64,000 nucleotides of DNA from Mycobacterium nebraskense (GTDB taxonomy: Bacteria; Actinomycetota; Actinomycetes; Mycobacteriales; Mycobacteriaceae), in assembly GCF_002102255.1 (NCBI RefSeq), contig NZ_LQPH01000164.1, positions 1-64,000 on the forward strand. Reading direction: 5' to 3'. The notes below the pieces were generated by a model that was given only the letters and a program-made list of their open reading frames with translations, made no database searches and had not been told where the DNA came from. The translations under genes were made by a program, and so were the position numbers. Position 1 is the stretch's first letter, and the number at the start of each line of letters is the position of its first letter. Below are positions 8,416 through 15,597 of this stretch, in pieces.

Positions 8416-8453
8416 AAATCCCACCCCGCGAGTCAACTGAATGCGGGGCAGTC

Positions 8454-8742
8454 CCCAACAAGCCGAATGATAGCGCGGCAAACACCTGGCACGATAAGCA
8501 ACACGGCCAGGGCACCGCCCTGCGAGCATCCCCTCACCTGACCGTGCTACCAGATCGATGCGGCTACACGGACCTTCGCAGTGGCGCTTACGTCCCTTCC
8601 TTTCCCGGGTCCGCCGTGGACGGGCACACGCCACGTGACACTAACATGCACATTGCAATATCAACATATGTGTGGCTGGGTAAGCCGTTGCGCCCGTTGG
8701 TGATTCCGGCTCAGCAAAACCACCGGATCACGGCGAGTCAAG
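8454..8742. other. Intergenic region without recognisable gene
   Basis: About 290 bases between the IS right end and the next plausible frame. No convincing ORF, RNA or repeat is visible. The stretch around 8640-8670 is locally AT-rich (ACATGCACATTGCAATATC) and could hold a promoter for the downstream threonine-synthase-like gene. Confidence 0.3.
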
Positions 8743-8967
8743 GTGGCGTCCTGTCCTCGCCTTAACGTCACAGATTCGGGGTGCGCCGTTCTAGGATTGA
8801 CACCACCGCACCAGCTCAACGCCCGCGGCGTGGTTTTCTATCTTCGCAATGCGTTACTACGGGTCAAGTGGGATGGTCTGATGGTGGAGGGTGGCGGTGC
8901 TGTGATCGATGAAGCGGCCGAGTGGTTCACGACATTCGACGCCGAGTTTGCCGTCGTGGGCCGGTGA
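8743..8967 (+). CDS. Small ORF overlapping the threonine-synthase-like start
   Basis: A possible 74-residue product (or the 3' end of a truncated gene) whose stop TGA at 8965-8967 overlaps the GTG start of the next gene by four bases (GTGA). This type of overlap usually marks translational coupling between real genes. The sequence (ending WFTTFDAEFAVVGR) has no domain I can recognise, and its 5' end lies close to an IS element, so it may be the leftover C-terminus of a longer gene destroyed by the insertion. Confidence 0.3.
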   Translation: MASCPRLNVTDSGCAVLGLTPPHQLNARGVVFYLRNALLRVKWDGLMVEGGGAVIDEAAEWFTTFDAEFAVVGR

Positions 8968-10214
8968 GCGCGCGCTATCTCGGGGTGTTGTATTGTCCCC
9001 GTTGCGGATTGCAAGCACCCGAGGATCGAGCATCGTTGGGATGCTCTGTGTGCGCGCGTCGCGGTATCGGAGTCAACGTCAACCCCGCTTACGCATTGAC
9101 AGCTGGCGTTTTGCCATGCGAGGCCTCCCAACCGGGGATCTTCGGTTTCCGCGAGTTGCTGCCGTTGGCGCCCGACGACGTCGCGGTGAGCCTGAGAGAA
9201 GGTGCGACGCCTCTGGTTGCGTTGAACCGGCTGGGTCCTCGAGTGGGATTGCGCAGACTCATGCTCAAAGACGAAACGCGCAACCCAACGTGGTCCTACA
9301 AAGACAGGCTCGCGGCGGTCGCGATCACCAAGGCGGTCGCGTGTGGAGCGTCAACGGTCGTTGTCTCGTCAACCGGAAACCATGGCGCAGCGGTTGCGGC
9401 CTACGCCGCGGCCGCGGGGCTGGGCTGTGTGGTGCTCACGGTGTCGTCCGTACCGCGCGAGATGCACATACTGATGCAGGCGTATGGCGCCTGTGTCGCC
9501 GCCTACGACAAAGGCCCAGACCGATGGTCGGTGCTGCGGGCCGCAGTCGAAGAGTTCGGCTGGATGCCGATATCTGGGCTGGTGATCCCCCCAATCGGAT
9601 CGAATCCCTTCGGCATCGAGGGATATAAGACGATCGCCTACGAGTTGTGGCGACAACTCGGCGAAACGCCCGACGTTGTTGTGGTGCCCACCGCCCATGG
9701 CGATGGATTAGCCGGTATTCGCCGAGGGTTTTCCGACCTTATCGGTTTGGGTCTGGCCGAGCGCATGCCGCGGTTGGTTGCGATCGATCCTTTCGGCGCC
9801 TATGCGCGCGGGCTGCGTTCCCCAGAGGGCGAGCAGCCAACGGTTGCCACAGGGGCCTCGATGGCGTTCTCGGTCGGCGCGCGTGTAGCGACCTACCAAG
9901 GATTGGATGCCATCAGAGCCACCAATGGGACAGCAGTCGCCGAGCCAAGCGACGACGCGATCGCGGGTATGCAACGCGAATTGGCCTCAACTGAAGGCTT
10001 TTACGCAGAAGGCGCGTCGGTGTTGACGCTACTGGCCGCTCAACAACTTGCCGCGAGCAAATGGATCGACCCCGATGAGGTGGTGGTGGTGGTGTCAACG
10101 TCGACCGGGCTGAAGGATGCAGGCGCCTCGGCAAGGCGCCTGAGCAATGTCCCCGTTCTCGAACCGACCCTGGCGGCCCTTGAGGAGGCGTTGCCGGCGC
10201 GCATGTGCCGATGA
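8964..10214 (+). CDS. PLP-dependent threonine synthase-like enzyme
   Basis: A 416-residue fold-type II PLP enzyme. An N-terminal zinc ribbon is visible (YCPRCG … GCSVCARRG), then VSLREGATPLVALNRLG, the PLP lysine in WSYKDRLAA, and the phosphate loop STGNHGAAVAAYAAAAGLG. SNPFGIEGYKTIAYE and VVVPTAHGDGLAG match the threonine synthase family; C-terminal VVVVSTSTGLKDA is the usual end. The family converts O-phosphohomoserine to threonine, but related enzymes make cysteine or other amino acids, so the substrate is uncertain. I chose the GTG at 8964 because it overlaps the upstream stop; the frame continues 14 codons further upstream. It is unusual cargo for a plasmid and could back up or replace a chromosomal copy. 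Confidence 0.75.
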   Translation: MSARYLGVLYCPRCGLQAPEDRASLGCSVCARRGIGVNVNPAYALTAGVLPCEASQPGIFGFRELLPLAPDDVAVSLREGATPLVALNRLGPRVGLRRLMLKDETRNPTWSYKDRLAAVAITKAVACGASTVVVSSTGNHGAAVAAYAAAAGLGCVVLTVSSVPREMHILMQAYGACVAAYDKGPDRWSVLRAAVEEFGWMPISGLVIPPIGSNPFGIEGYKTIAYELWRQLGETPDVVVVPTAHGDGLAGIRRGFSDLIGLGLAERMPRLVAIDPFGAYARGLRSPEGEQPTVATGASMAFSVGARVATYQGLDAIRATNGTAVAEPSDDAIAGMQRELASTEGFYAEGASVLTLLAAQQLAASKWIDPDEVVVVVSTSTGLKDAGASARRLSNVPVLEPTLAALEEALPARMCR

Positions 10215-10937
10215 GCTTTCGGACGCATCGCGCGAATCAGCGACCGAGCGATTGTATTTCGTCAAGTGTGTGCCAAGGCTCGAGTGTTGACGGCGGGTGA
10301 AAAGTAGGCTCCCGTTGCGACGCGTCGCTACTAGCCCCCGGTCGGACCGCCGTCAACAGGGAGGGGCTTTTGTGGAAATCTTTAACTCGAATTCAGTGTC
10401 GGCCTCTTGCGGAAAAATTGCAGGCTCCGCACGTCTACGCTTTCGCCAACCATCGCCTCGGCGATTGCGCTAATTTCCGTGATTCGAAGTCATGACCGCT
10501 CGCGATAGTGGCGTTGAAGTCAGGGTAGGAAAGGCCGCCCACCGTGTGCGTGCCCAACGGCATCCACCTGCTTGCATGTCCATTGACATTGCAAATCTCG
10601 GATGCCAGGTCGGAGTCCGGCGCGGAGGCAGGCTGGAAACTCGACTCGTCTGACACAAGATTGCCATCGCCCATGGGCACGTCTCGCATCGGTCGGTTTG
10701 CGGGATTCATGTCTGGTGGTCGGGCAGCGCGCCGTCGTTGACGCGTGCCGCCCATATCTTGCGGGGTGATCGTCCACCGTTTGAGCGTGTACGTCGAAGC
10801 GGCCCGCCAACGCGCGCATCTCGTGGTCATGAAACGTGTGATCACCTGAATTTCTCCATCTCTCAAACTGGTGGCGGTTAGTGTCCACGTCCGCAGGGTT
10901 GGCCGGCTTGAAATCAACTGCACTCCATCTCTTTCCG
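10215..10937. other. Gene-poor spacer
   Basis: About 720 bases between the threonine-synthase-like gene and the 3' end of the PPE gene. Frames of up to 162 codons exist on the minus strand (10435-10923), but two strands and several frames are open at once, none has a recognisable domain or good ribosome binding site, and the amino-acid make-up is that of shadow frames. I see no repeat or RNA. It may be decayed coding sequence. Confidence 0.35.
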
Positions 10938-12185
10938 TTACCCGACGGCCGGCCAGTGTGGCAGCATCGGGGGGCGGGTCAAGTACCGGGTATCCGCAAC
11001 GCCGGTACCCGCCGCCCCACGTCCGGCCATACTTGCCAGGGGGATCCCGGGAAAGCCTCCCGCCACCGTTGGCGGAGCGGTTAGCGGGGTTCCTCCCAAA
11101 ACCGAAGCGACAGAATTGATCGGCGGAGCAATCGCAGTCCAGGTCGCCGGCACCGACAGTGAGCCGATCGAGGCCGCCTGGCCCGCGCCCGCAGACACCG
11201 CGCCGCCCAGGCCTGCGAGCCCGCCAAACGGACCCGCCAACGCGGAACCGAGCCCCCCGGCGGCAGCGTCTCCCATCGCCTCCCCGACCGCGCTTCCAGC
11301 GCCCGCACCGAGCAGACTCAGAAAAGGAGCGACCGTGTTACTTGGCATGAAGAAACCGGACGAGAATATGGTGTTCCAGATATTGGCGTTTGGGCCCAGC
11401 GGCGAATTCATCAACCAACCCAGGATGTCCGATGATCCCGATGAGGACGACCCGCCAGATGCAGCCAATGTACCCAGCATGTTCCCACTCCCCGACAACG
11501 CCGACCCAGAGGACGCGGGTGTCGCGAGGTTCTGCAGCGCCGGGGGCACCCCTGACATCAGCTGCGACAGCGCCGCCTGCGTGCTCGTGTTGGCCGACGT
11601 GGCGGTGGTGTGGGTGACCGCCGCGGCCTGGTCGGCCAGCCCACCAACACTGGTGTTCTGCTGCGGCGCGCTGAACGGGGTCACCTCGGTGGCGACCGCC
11701 GACGACCCGGCATAGCTATACATCGCCGTGGCGTCCTGCGCCCACATCTCGCCGTAGTGGGCTTCGGTGGCCGCGATCGCTGGGGTGTTCTGCCCCAGGA
11801 TGTTGGTCGCGATCAACGACACCAACAAACTGCGGTTGGCTGCGATCACCGGTGGGGGCACCGCCGCCGCGAACGCGGCCTCATACGCGGCCGCCGCCGC
11901 CGTGGCCCGAACAGCGGTCTGCTCGGCTTGCGCCGCAGTAGTGTTCATCCACATTGCATAGGGCGCAGCCGCGGCCGCCATTGATGTTGACGCCCTGCCG
12001 CGCCACGCGTCGCTGGTCAGCCCCAAGATCACCGCAGTGTAGGAAGCCGCCGCCGAGCGTAGATCAGCGGCCAGCCCATTCCATGCGGTGGCGGCGCTCA
12101 GCATCGAAGCCGAACCTCGGCCGGAATAGATTTTGGCCGAGTTGACTTCGGGCGGTAAAGCGCCGAAATCCGTTGCTATAGTCAT
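10938..12185 (-). CDS. PPE-family protein (SVP subgroup)
   Basis: A 415-residue PPE protein. The N-terminal ~175 residues hold the PPE helical domain: TDFGALPPEVNSAKIYSGRG, WNGLAADLRSAAASYTAVI, the WxG turn in SDAWRGRAST, and VIAANRSLLVSLIATNILGQ with NTPAIAATEAHYGEMWAQDA. The C-terminal part is Gly/Ser/Ala-rich and carries the SVP motif GSLSVPATWTAI, then a Gly-rich end. The ATG at 12185 follows a GGAGCGGGG site; the upstream PE-type gene ends 16 bases before. PPE proteins pair with PE proteins and leave the cell through ESX-5-type systems, usually to the outer envelope. Confidence 0.9.
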   Translation of the reverse strand: MTIATDFGALPPEVNSAKIYSGRGSASMLSAATAWNGLAADLRSAAASYTAVILGLTSDAWRGRASTSMAAAAAPYAMWMNTTAAQAEQTAVRATAAAAAYEAAFAAAVPPPVIAANRSLLVSLIATNILGQNTPAIAATEAHYGEMWAQDATAMYSYAGSSAVATEVTPFSAPQQNTSVGGLADQAAAVTHTTATSANTSTQAALSQLMSGVPPALQNLATPASSGSALSGSGNMLGTLAASGGSSSSGSSDILGWLMNSPLGPNANIWNTIFSSGFFMPSNTVAPFLSLLGAGAGSAVGEAMGDAAAGGLGSALAGPFGGLAGLGGAVSAGAGQAASIGSLSVPATWTAIAPPINSVASVLGGTPLTAPPTVAGGFPGIPLASMAGRGAAGTGVADTRYLTRPPMLPHWPAVG

Positions 12186-12201
12186 TGCCCCGCTCCTTTC
12201 T

Positions 12202-12504
12202 TTAGCGCGCTGCTCTTGCGTTGGCGGCTTCGGTAGCTGCAAGCGAACCGGCGCTGACAGTCAGCATGGTCACAAACATTTGGTGAATCGAGGCCGCGCC
12301 GCTTGGGCGCTTACCCCCTGGTGCATCTGGGCGTGCGCGGCGAATTGTGTTGCGGTCAGCGCCGATACCTCGTCCCGCCGCTGCGGCAACCAGGCCTGTG
12401 GTCTGCGCGGCCGCGGCGGTATTCTGGGCGCTCATTGCCGCGCCGATGCCGCGCAGATTGGCTGCCGCCGCCAAAATTTTCGGCACGATACGTACGAATG
12501 ACAT
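12202..12504 (-). CDS. PE-family protein with altered core
   Basis: A 100-residue PE-type gene directly upstream of the PPE gene. The first 47 residues (SFVRIVPKILAAAANLRGIG, AAMSAQNTAAAAQTTGLVAA) and the last 30 (ASIHQMFVTMLTVSAGSLAA, TEAANARAAR) fit the PE domain, but the middle is abnormal (GRGIGADRNTIRRARPDAPG). Reading this part in the next frame restores the expected PE sequence ADEVSALTATQFAAHAQMHQ. One extra G near 12375 and two extra bases near 12310 explain this. The export motif YxxxD/E is also lost (SLAATE instead of YAATE). The protein is probably non-functional although the frame is open. Confidence 0.7.
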   Translation of the reverse strand: MSFVRIVPKILAAAANLRGIGAAMSAQNTAAAAQTTGLVAAAAGRGIGADRNTIRRARPDAPGGKRPSGAASIHQMFVTMLTVSAGSLAATEAANARAAR

Positions 12505-13388
12505 AGGACCACTCCCTGAGAGACGGGCCAAGCCCGACCGCTGCGTGCGTGTTAAATCGCACGCTGACCCCACGCGTCAGCGATGCGGAGACGCGCGTAA
12601 AAGAACAATCAGCGCAAGCTGACTCAGATAGTGAAAACGGCGCCGGGGCCGGATCGGAACGAAATGGTCATCGATCTCGGACTCGGATAGGGACTATCAC
12701 CCAGACTCATCTCGCTCTCACCTCCTCACGGCCAAGGCACACGGGGGTGCCACCACAGTCGCACAAATGGGGTGAGACGGCCCGGCAAAGTGAACCGCGG
12801 CCGCGGCACCCCTCTCGTCAGAGCTTCAGCACCACACGGCGTATCCGACTTGAGCCGGAAGCCACTTGGGCTCAACCCTTAAGCCGGGAAGAGCTGTCCT
12901 GACCCTGGGCGTCTTTCGACGTTCGAGGTCAGCGGCCTATGTCCGTGCAGACGCCTCACCTAGCGAGGTGCATATGGTCGTAATACTGGCACTTCGGCCG
13001 ATGCCCGTCAACCCGGCGTGTCGACTCCACCGAATGCGCGACTAGCTGCCGCCGATGATCCGCGTGAGAATATACGTTCGGCCTATACGCCTCAATTAAC
13101 CGGTGCCCGAGAACGTCGGCGCGCAAAAGGGCCTGACCTCATCGACCGGCATCTATCGGCGTGGCACGTCAACACATCCGCAGACCTGTTGCGAATGCAA
13201 CACGCTCTGCATCGTCCGCCGCGGGCGGAGGATGTAGCCCTCCCGGTTGCGAACCACCCCAGCTCTTGTATGCGGGTGCGAGGCAGGGTTAGCCAGCGCG
13301 TCCAATCCTTCAGCGCTCCCCGCCCGCCAGCAGCCTCAACCGGGCCGGTACCGGTAACCCGCCATATCGATTCGGCCGTATTCCCCAC
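12505..13388. other. Gene-free stretch between PE/PPE pair and integrase remnant
   Basis: About 880 bases. Frames up to about 120 codons are open but none looks coding: no domain, no ribosome binding site, and overlapping frames on both strands. The part next to 12505 must contain the promoter of the PE-PPE pair. The part near 13100-13388, on the minus strand, could be further decayed integrase sequence since it follows the integrase remnant, but I cannot recognise catalytic motifs in it. Confidence 0.3.
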
Positions 13389-13690
13389 CTAAAAGTAGTA
13401 AATCGGATGAGGTGCCCGAGGGCGGCGCCCGCCAGTCGGGCAAAGATATCGACTTTTAGGCTGGGGTGGCAGTGGGGATGTCCTAGTCCCATGGTCGTTT
13501 GCTTGCCAGACTCGTCCCGCAATCGTGTCGTGGCCCAGGTTGCGGCACATTTGCTGGTTGCGCCAACCCTCGAGCATCTCATCGACGGTCTGCGCCTCCG
13601 GATGCAGCAGCGGCACCGATCCGACGACATGAACCCGACCGCTCTTGTCGAGGGGCAAATCAGCCTCCCACCCAGTCTCACCGAATGAAT
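13389..13690 (-). pseudogene. N-terminal remnant of a tyrosine recombinase
   Basis: The frame reads SFGETGWEADLPLDKSGRVH and VPLLHPEAQTVDEMLEGWRN, then QQMCRNLGHDTIAGRV, which is the core-binding (SAM-like) start of phage/plasmid tyrosine recombinases of actinobacteria (…LxGWRxQQ…RxLxxxTIxxR). After ~65 residues the sequence departs from the family and the frame closes at 13389. No catalytic R-H-R-Y region is found nearby, and there is no clear start codon in frame. It is a broken gene, lying immediately beside a strong inverted repeat (13684-13714). Confidence 0.6.
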
Positions 13691-13714
13691 CATTGAATCA
13701 CTCAATGATTCATT
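13684..13714. repeat. Perfect 13-base inverted repeat, 5-base spacer
   Basis: AATGAATCATTGA (13684-13696) and TCAATGATTCATT (13702-13714) are exact reverse complements separated by ATCAC. The core TGATTCAT recurs in a second inverted repeat 180 bases further on. It lies at the upstream end of the integrase remnant, the usual place of a recombination core site or a regulator binding site. Confidence 0.75.
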
Positions 13715-13891
13715 ACCACATCCCTGCTGCCAGAAGGCTCGCGCTGACGACGACACTTTGTTCCGGCGTGTCGGCGGAGCGAACTACCCCTGCCGCCCCC
13801 ACGGGGGCCCGCCACGCCCGAAAACCAGCCCCCATCACGGCATCTCGGGTGCAATCGGGTCGTCCTTATGAGCGTCGGCGAGCTAGGATCA

Positions 13892-13978
13892 TGATTCATC
13901 AGATGAAAACGGCGTAATTGGTCGTGGATAACTGCTGTTATGCATGAGGAACCACTGCATATTGCATCTGATGAATCA
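13892..13978. repeat. Perfect 14-base inverted repeat, 59-base spacer
   Basis: TGATTCATCAGATG (13892-13905) and CATCTGATGAATCA (13965-13978) are exact reverse complements. Both contain the TGATTCAT core found in the 13684-13714 palindrome, so there are four copies of this octamer in 300 bases. The region between has no convincing gene. Confidence 0.7.
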
Positions 13979-13996
13979 GCGCTTGTGTGGTTGTCG

Positions 13997-14491
13997 CTAC
14001 CGAGCAGTCCCCAAAACGCGCACGAGGATCTCGTACTCGGGCGGTCGATGGAATCGCAGATAGGTGATCCGGTGGCGGCCGTCGGCGAGACACGTGGGTC
14101 CGATGTCGGCAGGGCACCCGAGCCAGGTGCTAGTGAGGCCCTTGGCGGTGCAGTAGGGCCTCGCCCAATCGGACCACTGGGACTGGTCGTCTGGTAGTGG
14201 TTGATTGAACAGGGGCGATGAGCGCGCCAGAGTTGTTGCCGCGTCTACGTCGTCGAGTAGGTCGATGCTCCACGGCATCTGGGTCAGCGCGTCCAGGACG
14301 ATGCGGCGGTATTCGGGATCTGCGCTCTGGTAGGCCCGCTGGTGGGCTGCGGGATCATAGCGGCCATCGCCGAGGTAGTTTTTCAGCTGGGTATCGAGCT
14401 TCTTGTACGGGTGCGTGTCGCCGGCGTTCTTGCCAAGTCCGTGGGGCCAAGGCAGGGCGCCGAGGCGACGGATTACGAAGCGGTGGGCCAT
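13997..14491 (-). CDS. Conserved-looking hypothetical protein (nuclease/ParB-like motif?)
   Basis: A 164-residue protein of unknown function. The ATG at 14491 has a good AAGAGGT site upstream; the frame extends 12 more codons. Features seen: an N-terminal basic stretch (HRFVIRRLGALPWPHGLGKN), a Tyr/Asp-rich middle, and near the C-terminus LADGRHRITYLRFHRPPEYE followed by ILVRVL. The GRHRITYLR piece resembles the G-x-HR helix of ParB/Srx-type nucleotide-binding domains, but this is weak. It faces away from vapBC. Codon use is normal for the window. Confidence 0.55.
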   Translation of the reverse strand: MAHRFVIRRLGALPWPHGLGKNAGDTHPYKKLDTQLKNYLGDGRYDPAAHQRAYQSADPEYRRIVLDALTQMPWSIDLLDDVDAATTLARSSPLFNQPLPDDQSQWSDWARPYCTAKGLTSTWLGCPADIGPTCLADGRHRITYLRFHRPPEYEILVRVLGTAR

Positions 14492-14720
14492 CGGAACCTC
14501 TTGGGGTCGTTGTGTTCCCGGTACCAATTGCGGAGGCGTAGGCTGCCACGCCGTCGATCTGGGTGTCGTTCATGGCTTCTCGTTTCCTCGCGATCCGAGG
14601 TAAGTCGAGGCACTTGTTCTCCTTGGCTCGCCTTGTTTGCCGGACAATCGGCTGGCGGTCACTCAGCATCGTTGGCCGACTTGCCGCGTCGAATCTCGCC
14701 GGTGCTACCGTCTGACATGA

Positions 14721-14737
14721 TGATATCATCGATATCA
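14721..14737. promoter_or_regulatory. vapBC operator palindrome
   Basis: TGATATC (14721-14727) and GATATCA (14731-14737) form a perfect 7-3-7 inverted repeat; within it ATGATATCAT (14720-14729) is itself a palindrome. It lies immediately before the AGGAGG ribosome binding site (14737-14742) of the antitoxin gene, the normal position for VapB/VapBC autorepression. Confidence 0.55.
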
Positions 14738-14751
14738 GGAGGTTGGTCGGT

Positions 14752-14979
14752 ATGGCTGATGTGTTGATCAGGGGACTATCGGACGCCGCGGTGGCGCACA
14801 TCGATGCGTCCGCGGCGGCGCGCGGATTGTCGAGGCAGGAGTATCTGCGGCGACGGTTCGAGACGGAGCGCTCACAGGGGCAACCTCAAGGCAAGCTCAC
14901 GATCGAGGACATGCGTCGCGCGGCGGCCGCAGCGGCGGACCTCGACGACCCAGAGGTAATGGAGGGCGCGTGGCGGTGA
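14752..14979 (+). CDS. vapB: VapB-family antitoxin
   Basis: A 75-residue antitoxin. The N-terminus (ADVLIRGLSDAAVAHIDASA, AARGLSRQEYLRRR) is the ribbon-helix-helix/FitA-type DNA-binding domain; the C-terminus (LTIEDMRRAAAAAADLDDPE) is the toxin-binding tail. I chose the ATG at 14752, ten bases after an AGGAGG site; an ATG three codons upstream is also in frame. The stop overlaps the toxin start (GTGA). It neutralises VapC and represses the operon through the palindrome just upstream. Confidence 0.88.
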   Translation: MADVLIRGLSDAAVAHIDASAAARGLSRQEYLRRRFETERSQGQPQGKLTIEDMRRAAAAAADLDDPEVMEGAWR

Positions 14980-15383
14980 CCACGTGGCTCATCGACAAGT
15001 CGGCCTACACCCGCATATCAGGCTCGCCCGATGCCGAACTCTGGATCGACCGGATAGAACGCGGTCTCGTGCGAATGAGCACCGTCACCCGCCTGGAGAT
15101 TGGGTATTCCTTTCGCACCGCGGCGCAAGCGCGTCACGAGGTCGTCTCCCCGCCACTGTCGCTAATGCCGGTGGAGTATTTAACGCCGGCCGCAGAAGAT
15201 CGCGCCGTCGCGTTGCAGCTGCTGCTCGCCGATCGCGGTCAGCATCGCGCACCGTCGATCCCTGACCTCCTGGTGGCCGCCGCCGCCGATATCGGAGCGC
15301 TCACAGTCCTCGCTGTTGACAAAGACTTTGACTTGATCGCGCAGATCTCTGGACAAGCCATCGAATGGCTACGCCTGACATAG
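14976..15383 (+). CDS. vapC: VapC-family PIN-domain ribonuclease toxin
   Basis: A 135-residue PIN-domain toxin. Acidic active-site residues are visible: Asp in TTWLIDKSAYTRI, Glu in VTRLEIGYSF, Asp in APSIPDLLVAAAA and Asp in LAVDKDFDLIAQ. The segment PPLSLMPVEYLTP and LLADRGQHRAPSIPDLL closely match M. tuberculosis VapC toxins that cleave tRNA or rRNA. The GTG at 14976 overlaps the vapB stop; a GTG two codons earlier is possible. Together with vapB it is a complete addiction/defence module next to the Mokosh-like genes. Confidence 0.9.
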   Translation: MTTWLIDKSAYTRISGSPDAELWIDRIERGLVRMSTVTRLEIGYSFRTAAQARHEVVSPPLSLMPVEYLTPAAEDRAVALQLLLADRGQHRAPSIPDLLVAAAADIGALTVLAVDKDFDLIAQISGQAIEWLRLT

Positions 15384-15597
15384 GGGCGGCGGCGGCGTGA
15401 CGGGAAGGCGGCGCTGTGTTCCGGTATCGCCTCAGAAGCCTCGTGGCCGGGCGTCAAGGATGCCTTTGGGTTAACGCTGAGGGAGTTGTGCGAACCGACG
15501 ACGATTTGCCCTTATCTGACTGTGCCCCAAAGTGATCGAATGGGCCACACTAATTCTAGCCAGCGCGTGCCAGTGTAAGCAGCGAGCCACATGGACG

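Larger units (their letters stand above)
7194..8450 (+). mobile_element. Complete IS3-family insertion sequence
   Basis: A 1,257-base element with imperfect terminal inverted repeats of 21 bases: left TGCCCC…GTTGACTC (7194-7214) and right GAGTCAAC…GGGGCA (8430-8450), 16 of 21 positions matching. It encodes OrfA and OrfB in overlapping frames. The three bases GTC occur on both sides (7191-7193 and 8451-8453), the right size for an IS3-type target duplication. Intact ends, ORFs and target repeat suggest a recent insertion. Confidence 0.8.

Noticed and set aside
10435..10923. 162-codon minus-strand frame between the threonine-synthase-like and PPE genes
   Set aside because: No domain, several frames open on both strands, no start signal; not supported as a gene.
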